Shown in pieces: positions 12,401 to 24,400 of a stretch of 40,007 nucleotides of DNA. Made by a program: the position numbers and the translations under genes. Source of the DNA: Apostichopus parvimensis (taxonomy: Eukaryota; Echinodermata; Holothuroidea; Aspidochirotida; Stichopodidae); the NCBI GenBank assembly GCA_000934455.1, contig KN885189.1:18548-58554 (forward strand), written 5' to 3'. The notes below the pieces were generated by a model that was not told the origin of the DNA, searched no databases, and was given only the letters and a program-made list of their open reading frames with translations. The first letter of the stretch is position 1; the number at the start of each line of letters is the position of its first letter.

Positions 12401-15400
12401 TGTTCACATAAGCTCATCTCATTTAAGCACTATGTAGTTTAAATTCCATTCATTTTAGTTGGGTGTTCAAACCATGAAAAGGGTGCATAGCAACCAACAG
12501 AAACTATAGGTATAATCAGTGAGGTAATCATAGCTAAGCTGTTTTTACTTGCAACTACTAAAAACAGTGTAGGCTGACATGTTTGCCAGGTGATAAAGTG
12601 ACAGCAACTGAGAGTGAATCTGTTCAACACCTTTCAGAACCAAAGCCTGAGAAAAGGTTCTCCATGGGTAGATATCACATGTGGGCCTTTATATAATTGG
12701 CAGAGTTGTTTAGCAGACTGTATGGGACACAACCAGGGAATATGTTATAGGACGGTTTAACCAGACCTAGTTTATCATGGAAGATCAGGGAAACCTATAT
12801 GTGTGACTTCGAAGAGTTCTTTGTAATCTATGATCTTTAACAACTGCAAGCTGTTTGTCACACTGCTGACACAGACAGATCATTGGTTAGAAATCCTTCT
12901 CAAGACCATAGCTCATTTGACATCTTTCTTGACACAGAAAATGTGTCTGAAATGTATATAAAGTGAAATTTTGGTTGAAAAGTTCCAAACCTGTTTTTGA
13001 TATACTGTATAAGCTTCAATGTGAAACGTACCTTGTCAACCAAACACAAGTGTCAGGATAGCTTTTAGAATAACTGATACCTTTAAAAGACTGCAGCTGT
13101 TTGTCACACTACTGACACTTCAATCATAGTGTTTGATTTCTTGCTGCATGTGTACCTCTGTTTCACAACTATAGGTATGATCAGTGAGCTAAATTAAACT
13201 TTACACGTAATCCTTTTAGTTGCTTAACTAATGCAGACAAGATATGTGCTACATGATATTATTTCTAAAATGACAATGGGAAATTAACATACTTACATTT
13301 AGTTCTATAAAGATGTCTCAAATACAAAATATACAAAAAACAAAAACATGCAAATAAAATGAAATATAAGTATACAGCCTTCAACATTGTTGCTCTGAAA
13401 ATATCACTCCATACATAATAAAACAAGAAGGATTTTGGGGGTTTTTTTTGGCAGCAAGTTGAAAAGAAAATTACACTTGAATACAAGACTATAATTATGT
13501 CATTATTGATAATAAGACTGTTAAGACTATAATTATGTCATTTCAAAAATTCAAAACTGGAGTATGAAATGGTACTTTTAAATTAAGTTTGTATGAGACA
13601 CATCATCAAACATGTTCCACAATTTAAATCACCATGGTGATAAAGTAATGTTATTTTGACACTAACTGGTTTTCTAATTCACCGTTACTTTATGTTTGAA
13701 AGTGCTTAGAAGCATATGAATCACCAGACTATCGATCAAGCATCACGTAGGCCTTTCAAAGCTGGTTTGAAATGTTGATAGCATCAAACAGATGGTGATC
13801 CCATTTGCTGTTTTTTTTTTAGTTTCACTATTCACAGACTTCAGCCTAAAGGGAGACATGCAATGAAATGGTCTTAAAAGTACCAAATAAGTTTAAAAAT
13901 GAAAGTCATCTAAAGCTATGGATTTCCATCTTTCTTTGGTTGAAAAAGTGGGACACAGTGTTAGTGCTAAGTTAACCGTAATATCTAACGATGTTTATAT
14001 ACCTAACGATACTGTACTAATGAACTGATACCACAAAATAGCTACATTAACGTATCTAGCATCAGTATCTGTTTTGAACAGTGCTTTTACTGTGTAACCC
14101 AAGTCCCTCAACTTTTCTTGCCAAGTTTGTGGAGCTAATATACATAACATAACAGGTTAAAGGGCCAAGAAGGGCACATGCCCCATGGAAAGCCCAACCA
14201 TAGAAAACCCCAGCAAAGGAATACACAAATAATATAAAAGTGCACCCTTAACCCCATTAAATACGACCACTCTTAGTAAAGAAAGTATCAATGTTTTGCT
14301 TAAGAGACAGCACAGAATAAGAACATGTGGTGCTCAACCATGGTTTACATGTTGTTACATCATGCTTCTGAAATGTCTCCAAATGCATTGATGCATTTAG
14401 TTTCATGGCTGTTTGCTAATTTGCAAGAAATTGGAACATTTACATTACATTTACATACAGAATAGCACATTAGTTTCCAAAGCACTTCAAAGCACTGTTT
14501 TTACACACAATATCCAACGGATACAATATCAAACTAAACCTTTAGATTAGGCCAAAATTTGGGCATAAAAATGTATATTGCAATGATTGTGAAGTACAAA
14601 TTATTACAAAAAATACCCTTAACAATGGGTATTGGTATGGTTGATGTATTTATAATGGAATGGGGCATTTAAAGGCTAATGCAAGGAATCAACAATTTCT
14701 CTTGCTTTTAAACAAATTTGCATGACCATGGAAAATTACTTTAAACCCTCCAAACACTGCTTGAAATTTTACCTCATGATGGCTATGATTAATGATAATT
14801 TAATTCTACTAAAATTTCAACATCTATATAATAAATCGATTCGATCGGACTCGCCTCCTCATCCCAGTCTGGATAATCCCAAGAGGAAGGATTCCATGTC
14901 CAAGCCAAGTCTGGGAAACTGTGGACTTGAATCCTCCAGCCCTACTGTACACCTACCCATCAATATACAAACAAACGTCATGCAATAAGGAACTCAGAAA
15001 TGTCTTCATTATCTGAAATGTCTAGCTCATGAATTCCATAGTGATGGGAATATTGGTAACCATACTGCATGGAAGATCTATTGCTAAATCAGATGCCAAA
15101 TGCTGCCTCGAGACAGGGAGTTTATATAGCAGCTTCCCGGTATGACAGTTTGAGTTTATTGTGAAATCGATCTTTCTGTTATTCCTTTGAGGTATAAAAG
15201 CCACCATTTAACATTAGAATACGCCATCTTTTCTAGGGTTTCAAGTTATAGGAATGTGGATCACCATGGCAACAGGACCTTTTAGTGTAATGACACAAGA
15301 GTTAATGTTACTACTGTAAGAGGCCCTTGTCAAAACCAATATAATGACAAATACAATGTGAAAAGAGTCAACAGAGAAAGAGATGAAGTTGTCTGTCGAA

Positions 15401-18400
15401 ACGATAAGGTGAGCTATATATTTAAATAAACGGCCTCATCTCTGTAGGTACTAGATCTATCACTCACACATGCCATGATCATCGGAAAGAAGAGATTTAT
15501 GTGCAAGAAGAAATTATATTTTCTACTGCTGTTGTGTGCGATCTACAGGACCAACTATGTGCAAAACATTGCAAAAGAAAATACAAAAAACAGAGAGATA
15601 TAAAGAGTGACAAAGACAGTAGAGTTTACCAAAATATCAATTGCAGTTTCGAATATTCGTAACCACCAAGTACTCCAATAAAATATGAAGGTCGCATATA
15701 CTGTTTACATTACCATACTTAACCAATCCCGTTAAAAACAATGGGGAGGAGGGAGGGGAGGAGGGATGGGGGAGGAGTAGTGGAAGGCTGGAGATGGGGT
15801 GAAGAGGAGGAAGTGGAGGATAAAATTTTCTACAATCAAGTGGTTGATACAAAATTTATATTTAATGTAAGAATGCTGCCAAGCAATACCCTCCCTATAA
15901 ACTTTGCTCGGTTGGACTTGTGATATGAATGACGTTAATGCCCTCGTTCGCACGCAGCAAAAAGTAATTGTACTGAACGGATCCAGGACTAAATATATTA
16001 ATTGTTTGTACAAGCACCCAAGGAAGCACTGGCAAACAGTCGTGAATTCGCGGAGCCTAATTCAGCCCAGATACTTCTAATTTAATAATGGAGACACATG
16101 ATTGAGCTATGTACACGTTTGTTGGCCACATTTTGTTTTTTGAAATTGACTGAATATTTTGCATCATGAGCAATGAGATTGTATCTTCTTTACGAAAGAG
16201 GGCTGTAACGACCAGCCGTTATACAATTATCGAGAGGTATATACCTCCTACCGTCAAAATTTCCGTCACTGTTATTGCCAACTACTTCATTGTACATATA
16301 TATATAGATTGCTGTGCCAAGAAAATTGTGGCATTGAAATTCTTCATGTAAAAATCAGGATTGTATTCTTTCATCAACATTGCAAAATTCTTCTTGTCGT
16401 CGACACTTTCTACTTTCAGAAAATCAACATACTTAGATATTTGATCTAAAATGGGTTCAATAGCAGAAAACTTGATAGAATTGTTTGGCCATCACATTTC
16501 CAGTTTACTGGCTTGGAAGGGCTTTGGAGGGGCTTTGGTCTCATGAGAAGGAAGGGCGGTGACCGGAGGAGCCGGTCATAGAGGGTGCACAGTGTTAAAA
16601 GGTTACCAGGACATTCTAGGCGCGGTAGAATGAGGGTGCTAAGGTTGTGGGGAGACAGGTAAGCGAGGAGCGAAGTAAATTCAGAGCCCTTGTTTGGAAA
16701 GCAATGCCAGTCTGAGGGACCACAAGCCCTGAGGTCCATTTGGTAGGGTAAGGTCACATGTTTGTCTGAGGCGCCAATGAGGATCTTTATATACGTTCAA
16801 TAGTGTAAATATGTCTTCATTTCTTATTGTGTTTTGCTATCATACTCAAATAAAAAAAAATTAAAAATTTTGGTCTTGTTAATAAAAAGGGCATAGGTAT
16901 AAGTATAGGAAGCAGCCAAAACTCTAAAGAATTCCTCTCTCACCTCTTGGATAAAGTCATCACCTTGGAACCTAATTTGATGTACATTTACAAAATTACT
17001 TTATAAGACTTTGGTCTATAAATTCTTCATGTATATTGCATTATGTAAAGGTCATTTCACGGATTGCAGTGTTCGTAGATTCCCAGAAATTAGGACTAAT
17101 AAAAGCTAGATGCGTCAGAAGTCATGAAAACTTACAAGGAGTCCCGTGGCACCTTGAAAGTCATCGCTGTGAGAATGGCTTTGGCGTATATTATGAGATT
17201 ACTTATGGACTTTACCCTTTAAAATCCTTCATTTTTTCTGTGTTATGTAAATATCCTTTCATGCAATGCTGTGTTTTTACATCACATTCTGATAAATTGC
17301 TTTTCCCAGAATTATGACCTTCGTATTAATATGAGTTGTAAATGTGCCACTGCGGTGGAAACCTCTCAGAACTGAAAAAAAAAAATATTGCACTCTCACC
17401 TTTCAAATGTCATCATCATTGTGGGATCTTTACGATCATTACAAACTTGATTGGAGAACCTAGCTAGCTTGCCCTTTAAATGCTTCATGCATATTACATT
17501 ATGCAAATATCCCTGTGTGTTTGAAATCTCTATATTTGCACTCTACTAAATTACATTCCCAGAAAGAGAAAGCAAGAGTAAGACATGACATTGAGTGATC
17601 AAAACTCAAAAGGATTATTCAATACTAGCTCTCACCTTTCGAATAATGTCATCGTCGTGGGAACTACTTCGATGTACATTAGCACGTTACCGAGGACTTT
17701 GCTCTTTAAATTCTTCATGTAGACGTCGACATCGAACGCAGAAGACGACGGTGACATATCGGATAGGACCGTCAGCAAGTCCGCCGTGACTTTGTCTTCG
17801 GCTTCCGGCAAATCGGATGCAAAGAAAAGCGACACGGGTGAAGCTTTCAGGATGGACTTCTGAAGGTGGGCTTTGACAGAGTTGTGAAAGGCACTATTGG
17901 TTGCCTGGCAACGAAGAAAGAGCAAAAGTTACAATTAGCAACCTTTACATGCAGCAGTTACTTATACACAGTTCACCTCACTTGTTATCAAAGGTTAATA
18001 TCAGTACTGTCGCGAAAATGGCCACAAATACGATATGCTAGAAATGATGCACTAGAAAATCAGATAGTGGTCACCCAATTTCAAATGTCAACAGGCATTT
18101 TAGTGCCACTTCTAAAAACATGTACCCACACAATGACATTTGATCGTCTCATTGTCTGGAATAATTTAGGGGGATCACAACTTTCAGAAAAGTACTCTTG
18201 CAAACTTATAGCAAATGTTAATCATGGGTAAAATTTTGGGCCAATTACTGATGACTTTTTAAGACAATAGTAACAGTTCATTAACTAGCGACTTGTGACA
18301 TGGTGGTGACTCGTTGATGTAGTATACGGCAATGTCACACAAACTTGGCAAACATTTGATCAAGCTGTGGTTAATATCGATTAAATGTGACTAACACACT

Positions 18401-21400
18401 CTCCCGGTTAATTTGTACACTGAAACATACAGGACAGTAATTAACAAATCCATGAAATTCATCAAAATTGCTACTCCAAGAATTGGCTTATAGTTGCATT
18501 GGTGTCTACATGACAGCCCCAAAGAAATAATACTGTGAATTTAAATACAAACAACTATCTTGGTAATTTTGACAAAATTCTTTAGTAAAGCTACAGTTAT
18601 TAAGATGCAATTGAACGCTTCATTAGTTGGTTTAAAGTTGGTGTGATCATCATGATCAGTAGAGAGCAAAACATGAAGTTAAAACTAATATCAAAATTGT
18701 CTGGGAATTAGTCATTAATTGCTTATATATTATGAAATGTTCATTTGATCTGTAAAGGAGTGCAGAATTTGATACATTGCAACATACTGCACAGTAATAA
18801 TATTTAATTGGTAGATTAAACTGGTATTAAACTTGTAATACACTGCCGAAAGAAAAACTTGAACGGTTGCTATGTGATTTAATGTGCAGTAATTACCCTC
18901 TCTCTAGTTAATGTCAGACTTAAATATAGTTTGAATGGAGTATTGGTAACTATGACAACCACTTAACAGAATATCTTCGCATCTTATACGAAAACAAGCG
19001 ATGGTTTATATAAAGCATGATATACCCACCGGAGTATTTGCTACCAGGAAGCACGGTGTTAGGTCTGGTAATTTCCATTCTGGTTGACACGTTATCTGAA
19101 GTCTGCTGAGAACATCTGCCAATATCTGTTGCAGGCATGATTTAGCATTCTGATCTGTTACCTGCTCCAATGCAACCAAAGGCAGCTGTCAGACAAAAAT
19201 AAAAATAAAAACTATGAAATGAAGACATCTTCATGATAAGACTCCCTTGTTCATTATTCATATTAAAAATGATATTTCCAGATAGAAGACAGACGATTCA
19301 CATGTCAAGGGTCTCATGTCTCATGATTCAAAGTAAACATGTGAAGAAATAAACCCTTTATTTTCAAATTGTCAAAGCCTGAGAGGTGTGAAGTGTAAAT
19401 CCCACTTTAGGCATTTATAACATTTATAGCTACAAAAATGCGGCCACTGATGTATAAAACATAAATTAATACTGGTGAAACGCAAAGTGTCTAGACAAAG
19501 TTGCATGGAAGATATTTCAATGTCTGAGAATTCTCTAACAGGTTAGGACCTTCACAAAAATAAATTTGCCAGACATCTAGCAATATTTAGCATATGCCAA
19601 CATTAAGGTAGCATTACTAATGATGTTTAAACTTGCATGGAACTGATCAAAACTTTGAATATGATTTGGGTAAGCCCCAACTCGATCATCTCCATGTCTG
19701 TCCTTTCTCCACTTTGCCCCCTCAGGTGGCAAAATGTATATCAATTAAGGAGGAGAACTTGTTTCTCATGATGGACTCAGCTGGTTTAATTGAATTCTAA
19801 CATAGTAACAAAAGTATTGCTCTTTCAAAAATGATGAAGCATGGAAAAGTTCTTGCAGATGAATTTGGTTTTATCCCTGTAGACATACATCCAGCAATCC
19901 TAGCTAATAGGCTACATGGATTGCACCCACTGGCTATTTTATCTTGTCAATTGCCATCCATCACAGTGGACTTATTTTGACACATATACACGTAGCTAAT
20001 CTGGAATAAAAATTCATCCAAAAATCTTGCCGTAAGGTCTGAAAGTGTGTTCCAGAAAGACAGAAAGTAATTGTGCAGATAGCAGAGTAGTTCTGAGCAA
20101 AGGGCCTTGAAATGTTGCTGTTCTACCTCTATGGTACTAAAGGCAACTTCCATACAGTAAAGTGGACAGGTTAAAATTAGCCTTACCACGGCAGTCTTTG
20201 CACACGCATTCATCTCCATGATAAAACCCAGCACAAATTGCAGCACTTATCTGTCAAACTCCAACAAAACTTAAAACTTGTCAAATGACATTAATGGAAA
20301 CCTTCTGCACTGTGGAATAGCCACACAAACAAACTCTAAAGTACATTGTATTTTAAAATTCAACAGGCGGATTCAACAATATGCACTATGTAAAGCCCAC
20401 AGTTTTGAATGTAACTGTCTCGCAGGCATCTGTAGATGATTGGAGCCACATAACATTATTCAGGACAGTGTCAAGTTATCACCGAAGAAGAAGAAGATCG
20501 TAAATAAGGTAAAAATTTGCAGATCGCACTGGACAGAGTCTAGACAGAAACATACAATAAAGGTGGTAATAGTCCTGTTGACAATAATGAAACAAAAAAA
20601 ATGTAATATACATGTCAACGTAAAGCAAAATCAATTAACTGAAGGGAATGGAGACTTGAAAGAACAGCATAAAACACAAATGCACAATGACATCCAACCC
20701 CCCCCCCCCCTTTTTTGTTAAAAAAAAGCTCTGATTCTGTTTCTAGATATTTCTGCAATGTTACAATGAATACATTGTGGGAAGTTTTACATCTATTTTT
20801 CTTTCTGAAAAACATGCACCAAAAAAACTCTGCAGCCAGCTTTAGTTTGTTGCCGTTTATAGCCTTGTTTGCCTTTTTCGGCTGATTTCGGTGAAAACAG
20901 ACAGTTTTCCAGCTGCAAACGTCCTCAAAAAGTGTTACTCCCAATTTCTTTTTGTCCAATAGGCAGTGTATGATTTTAGTGCACACCTAGCATTTGCATA
21001 AAATGATGACACTTGACACTTTACATGTGAGAAATCAGTTTGATGACACGTGGCAACCCAAACAAAAATGACATGAGTTGGTGGGGTACTTTGTTCTGGC
21101 AAAGACATTCTTCACACAGACTGCACCTAGACCTGTTACAAGCGCACATTTTAAGGTCAAAAACTGTTCTCCGAAATACTGTAGCCACAGCTGGAACAGG
21201 TTTCATATTTGGCAACAAATATAGGTTTCTAATTACATGACACATAGCCATGGCTTGCTAGCAGGTTTACAGCTATTTTTCCAGTTCCATACTGGTACTG
21301 ACTACAGAGTATATGGTATTTGTCACGAATCCAATGTGCTAAACAATTTTAAACACTTTTACTTGTTAGGTTATCTTGTCACTAGATTTATACGACTTTA

Positions 21401-24400
21401 TATGGCCTTGTGTGTGTTTCTGCTGTATCAACTCTTTTTATTCTGCAAAAGTAACTTGTGCACTGTTGTTCCATGATGTCATGAAGCATTCTTTCTCAAC
21501 CGTGCAAGTTAGATGGAACAATGAGCTAGCAATTATCATAATTCTTTGAGAAAAGTTATTTCAACTCACATTTTTCTATGCATATAGATATATATTAACA
21601 ACAGGCATACTGTACATGTAGATAATACTGTAAGCAAGTATTTTAAACCCAGGCTATGAGTAAAAGTACACAAAAGTGGCAGACTTTCATAGGACAGGGT
21701 AAAGATCTTTTTACTACGTACAGTGGAACGTACCATACTAATGGTATATGGTTTAGGTATCTCTTTCCAATCCCAAATGCAGCGAATATAACCAGTTGCT
21801 TTGAATCTAAGGTCAGATACACCATCCCTCCTCTTGACCCATTTTAAAAACAAAGAAATTATGATAGATACTTCTTAAGGCGTGCAGGTCAACGACTGCA
21901 TTCTTAATTAGTCAAAATATGGTGGCTATACATCGTGCAATTAGTAGGCAATTAGGCAAAAAATGACATATCACCACTCTGCTAGCTCAACTAATTGCCT
22001 AAGCTATTCAAGTTGGTCATTATATACTCTTTACATACTTGTGTAACCATATATATTCAAATTTCGGTAGATCCCATCCTTAGCACATCTTTAAAACTGA
22101 TGCCGCCCTCAAGCCTACGGGCAATGATTGGATTAACATGCCACTTGAGAATTACAAGAATGCACATAACATATTTCAGCATCTTCCTCCTGTGTCCAAG
22201 GTATACATGGGATTAAAAACCAATTACTTTCCCAGCAGGCTCTACATTAGAACAATTCTGGGCAGGCCGCTCTGGCCTGACAAACTTTTCAAAAAAAAAT
22301 CCAGATGCATGCACTAGATAAGAAACGATTTTCTGCAGAGAAAATTTACTTCGTTTGAAACGTAATCGAGGCAGGCCTCAATATTTGTCAGCCTAGTTTG
22401 ACAAAATGATGAAGCATATGAAAGTATTGCTATGGTGATGGTTCATGTGGAGGAATTATTAAGACCAGGAAATGTTTTTGGTAAAGCTTAGAAATTTCTC
22501 ATTGATCTGTGGGAATAAGGCATAACTCTTTGAATAGCAATGTCAAAATTCCACATCTTTAATAGAAGCCACATAGCTGCGAGGTATCAGATACGAAGGG
22601 AACAAAATCGGTTATATATCTGGTTTCATGTGTATAAACCACTGCTCTTACACATTGTTAGATCACTGGGTGTACTCTAACCAACTTAACATTACCAAAC
22701 TAGCAAAAAACAGATTCTAATCAGTGCTTGTTGGTCATTTTTATCCAGAAAGGGAAATGATGCAAATATATTGGACAATGTGGATCGTTATAAGCGTTTC
22801 AGCTCCTTATCATACCTACACATACTCAAAGGAAGCCATGAAATCAAAGATGAAATGATTACTGCTAATGAAAAGTGTGAGTGAAATATAGCAGAACTGA
22901 GCTCTACAGTGGTACCTAAAAGACAAGCTACAAAGCTTACACTTCAACTGTCACAACAAGTAATCTATCAATAGCATTTGGTGCCTACCACCAGGACAGC
23001 AAAAGTATGTTAGACCACATGTTACAGTAGGTGCGATAAAGCAAAAGAGTCAAATGAATGAATAAATGCAGGTCCAGCTCAAAATGTACAGAAATCGACA
23101 GCCAACGTGCAATGCATGCTCAGACTCGATGGTATTCACCAGTAAATGTTTCTAGAAAACATGTTTACGTAACTCTGAACAAAATTTGTTTCCTTTTTCT
23201 TTTTCCTATGGGTGTAAAATCACAAAAAGCTACCACCTTCTTGAGGGAGAAGGTATATATTATACCTACCCTTGAGTGAATGACCTTTCCCCGATCCTCG
23301 GCGCATTCCACCACGAGGCTCTCCCCTCTAACGGAGACAAGGACAGAGGAGGAATCCTCTGACGTGACCTGAATCTGATCCGGAGAGTACGGAGACCTGA
23401 AAGATACTTCGTCCGCTGAGTTCTTAGCTTTGTAATTTATGTCTGTGAGGGTCAAAGGTGACTTTTTACCAGCTGCATACTGTCCCACCTCAAAGGCCAA
23501 GTTCATCCCAACATTTAAAAGCTTCCCGCCGACTACAACGTAATCGTTGACAATGTCCAGCTGTTCTTTCGTGAACGCCGTCCCGGTTTGTCCCACCGTG
23601 ACCAAGAGGGCCGTATTTTCCGACCAAGGGTGACCGGCTAGTTGATCAGGTGTCAACTGATAGACGACGTATTTGTCTCTGCCGAGGACCCCCTCTAGGG
23701 CTTGAGTGGCCTTTTCAAATATGTCGGCGGCTTGTGGGTCGTCACCGGTGAAAATCAAAACGTTCGGCGGTTTCGTAGAGTCCGAGAGAGCACCGTTGAC
23801 TCCCCCTTTGTCATCGGTGCCCTTCTTCTGTTTCTCGACCCGCTTTGTAAATTGCGACGAGTGCTTCCTCCTCGACGGTCTTCCGGACTTAACTTCTGAG
23901 CCATCAGAGGGAAACTCACTGCTTTCATCCAAGTTATTTCCAGGGAGCGAGAATCCGACGTCTTTATCAACTAAAGGATCCACCAAATTGAATGGATGAC
24001 CCTGGACTTCGACAGCTGAAGTGAAAGATACAAAATACTGTGTTTTCATGTTTTATCTACCATTGAAGATTCCGTTCACATTAAAGTGTTAATATACGAA
24101 ACAAAATTTGAATTACATTTCCATATATCTCAAAACCATGGATACTTGCCTGCAAATGCCAACTTACTTCTTATAATATACACAATGCCATACACTTTTT
24201 GTCAAACATTGAAACAGTATTTAGGGTTTGAGTCAAATTCAGTGCAATTTTACAATGGCATAGCAGTTTTTTGCATTTTCTAATATGATCTGGCTAAAGT
24301 TAATATGCAACCCAACACATGGTCAACTGTGATTTTAACTCAGAAGTCTTTCCTGTGAAAAATATATGGAAATAAATGTTTCCTTTTGTATCCTCAAAGG

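Larger units (their letters stand above)
9021..17635 (-). other. HLCS: HLCS intron 5
   Basis: Largest intron (8.6 kb), GT-AG. It contains a (GTAT)14 microsatellite, a dispersed 216-bp duplication (11895-12110 and 12868-13084), a short 38-bp-period repeat of AAGACTATAATTATGTCATT (13485-13541), a G/A-rich tract (15741-15820), and, at the exon 5 end, copies of that exon's donor junction. No independent gene is visible. Confidence 0.85.

Noticed and set aside
16446-16757. 103-codon minus-strand open frame
   Set aside because: No domain likeness; it overlaps a probable interspersed repeat and the decayed exon 5 copy.
20187-20250. Splice-bounded 64-nt stretch on the minus strand in intron 3 (ISAAICAGFYHG, cysteine-rich)
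   Set aside because: Its length is not a multiple of three while both neighbouring exons meet in phase 0, so including it would break the frame; there is no HLCS likeness.
23702-23999. Two plus-strand open frames opposite exon 3
   Set aside because: They are complements of the GC-richer HLCS exon with no protein likeness of their own.
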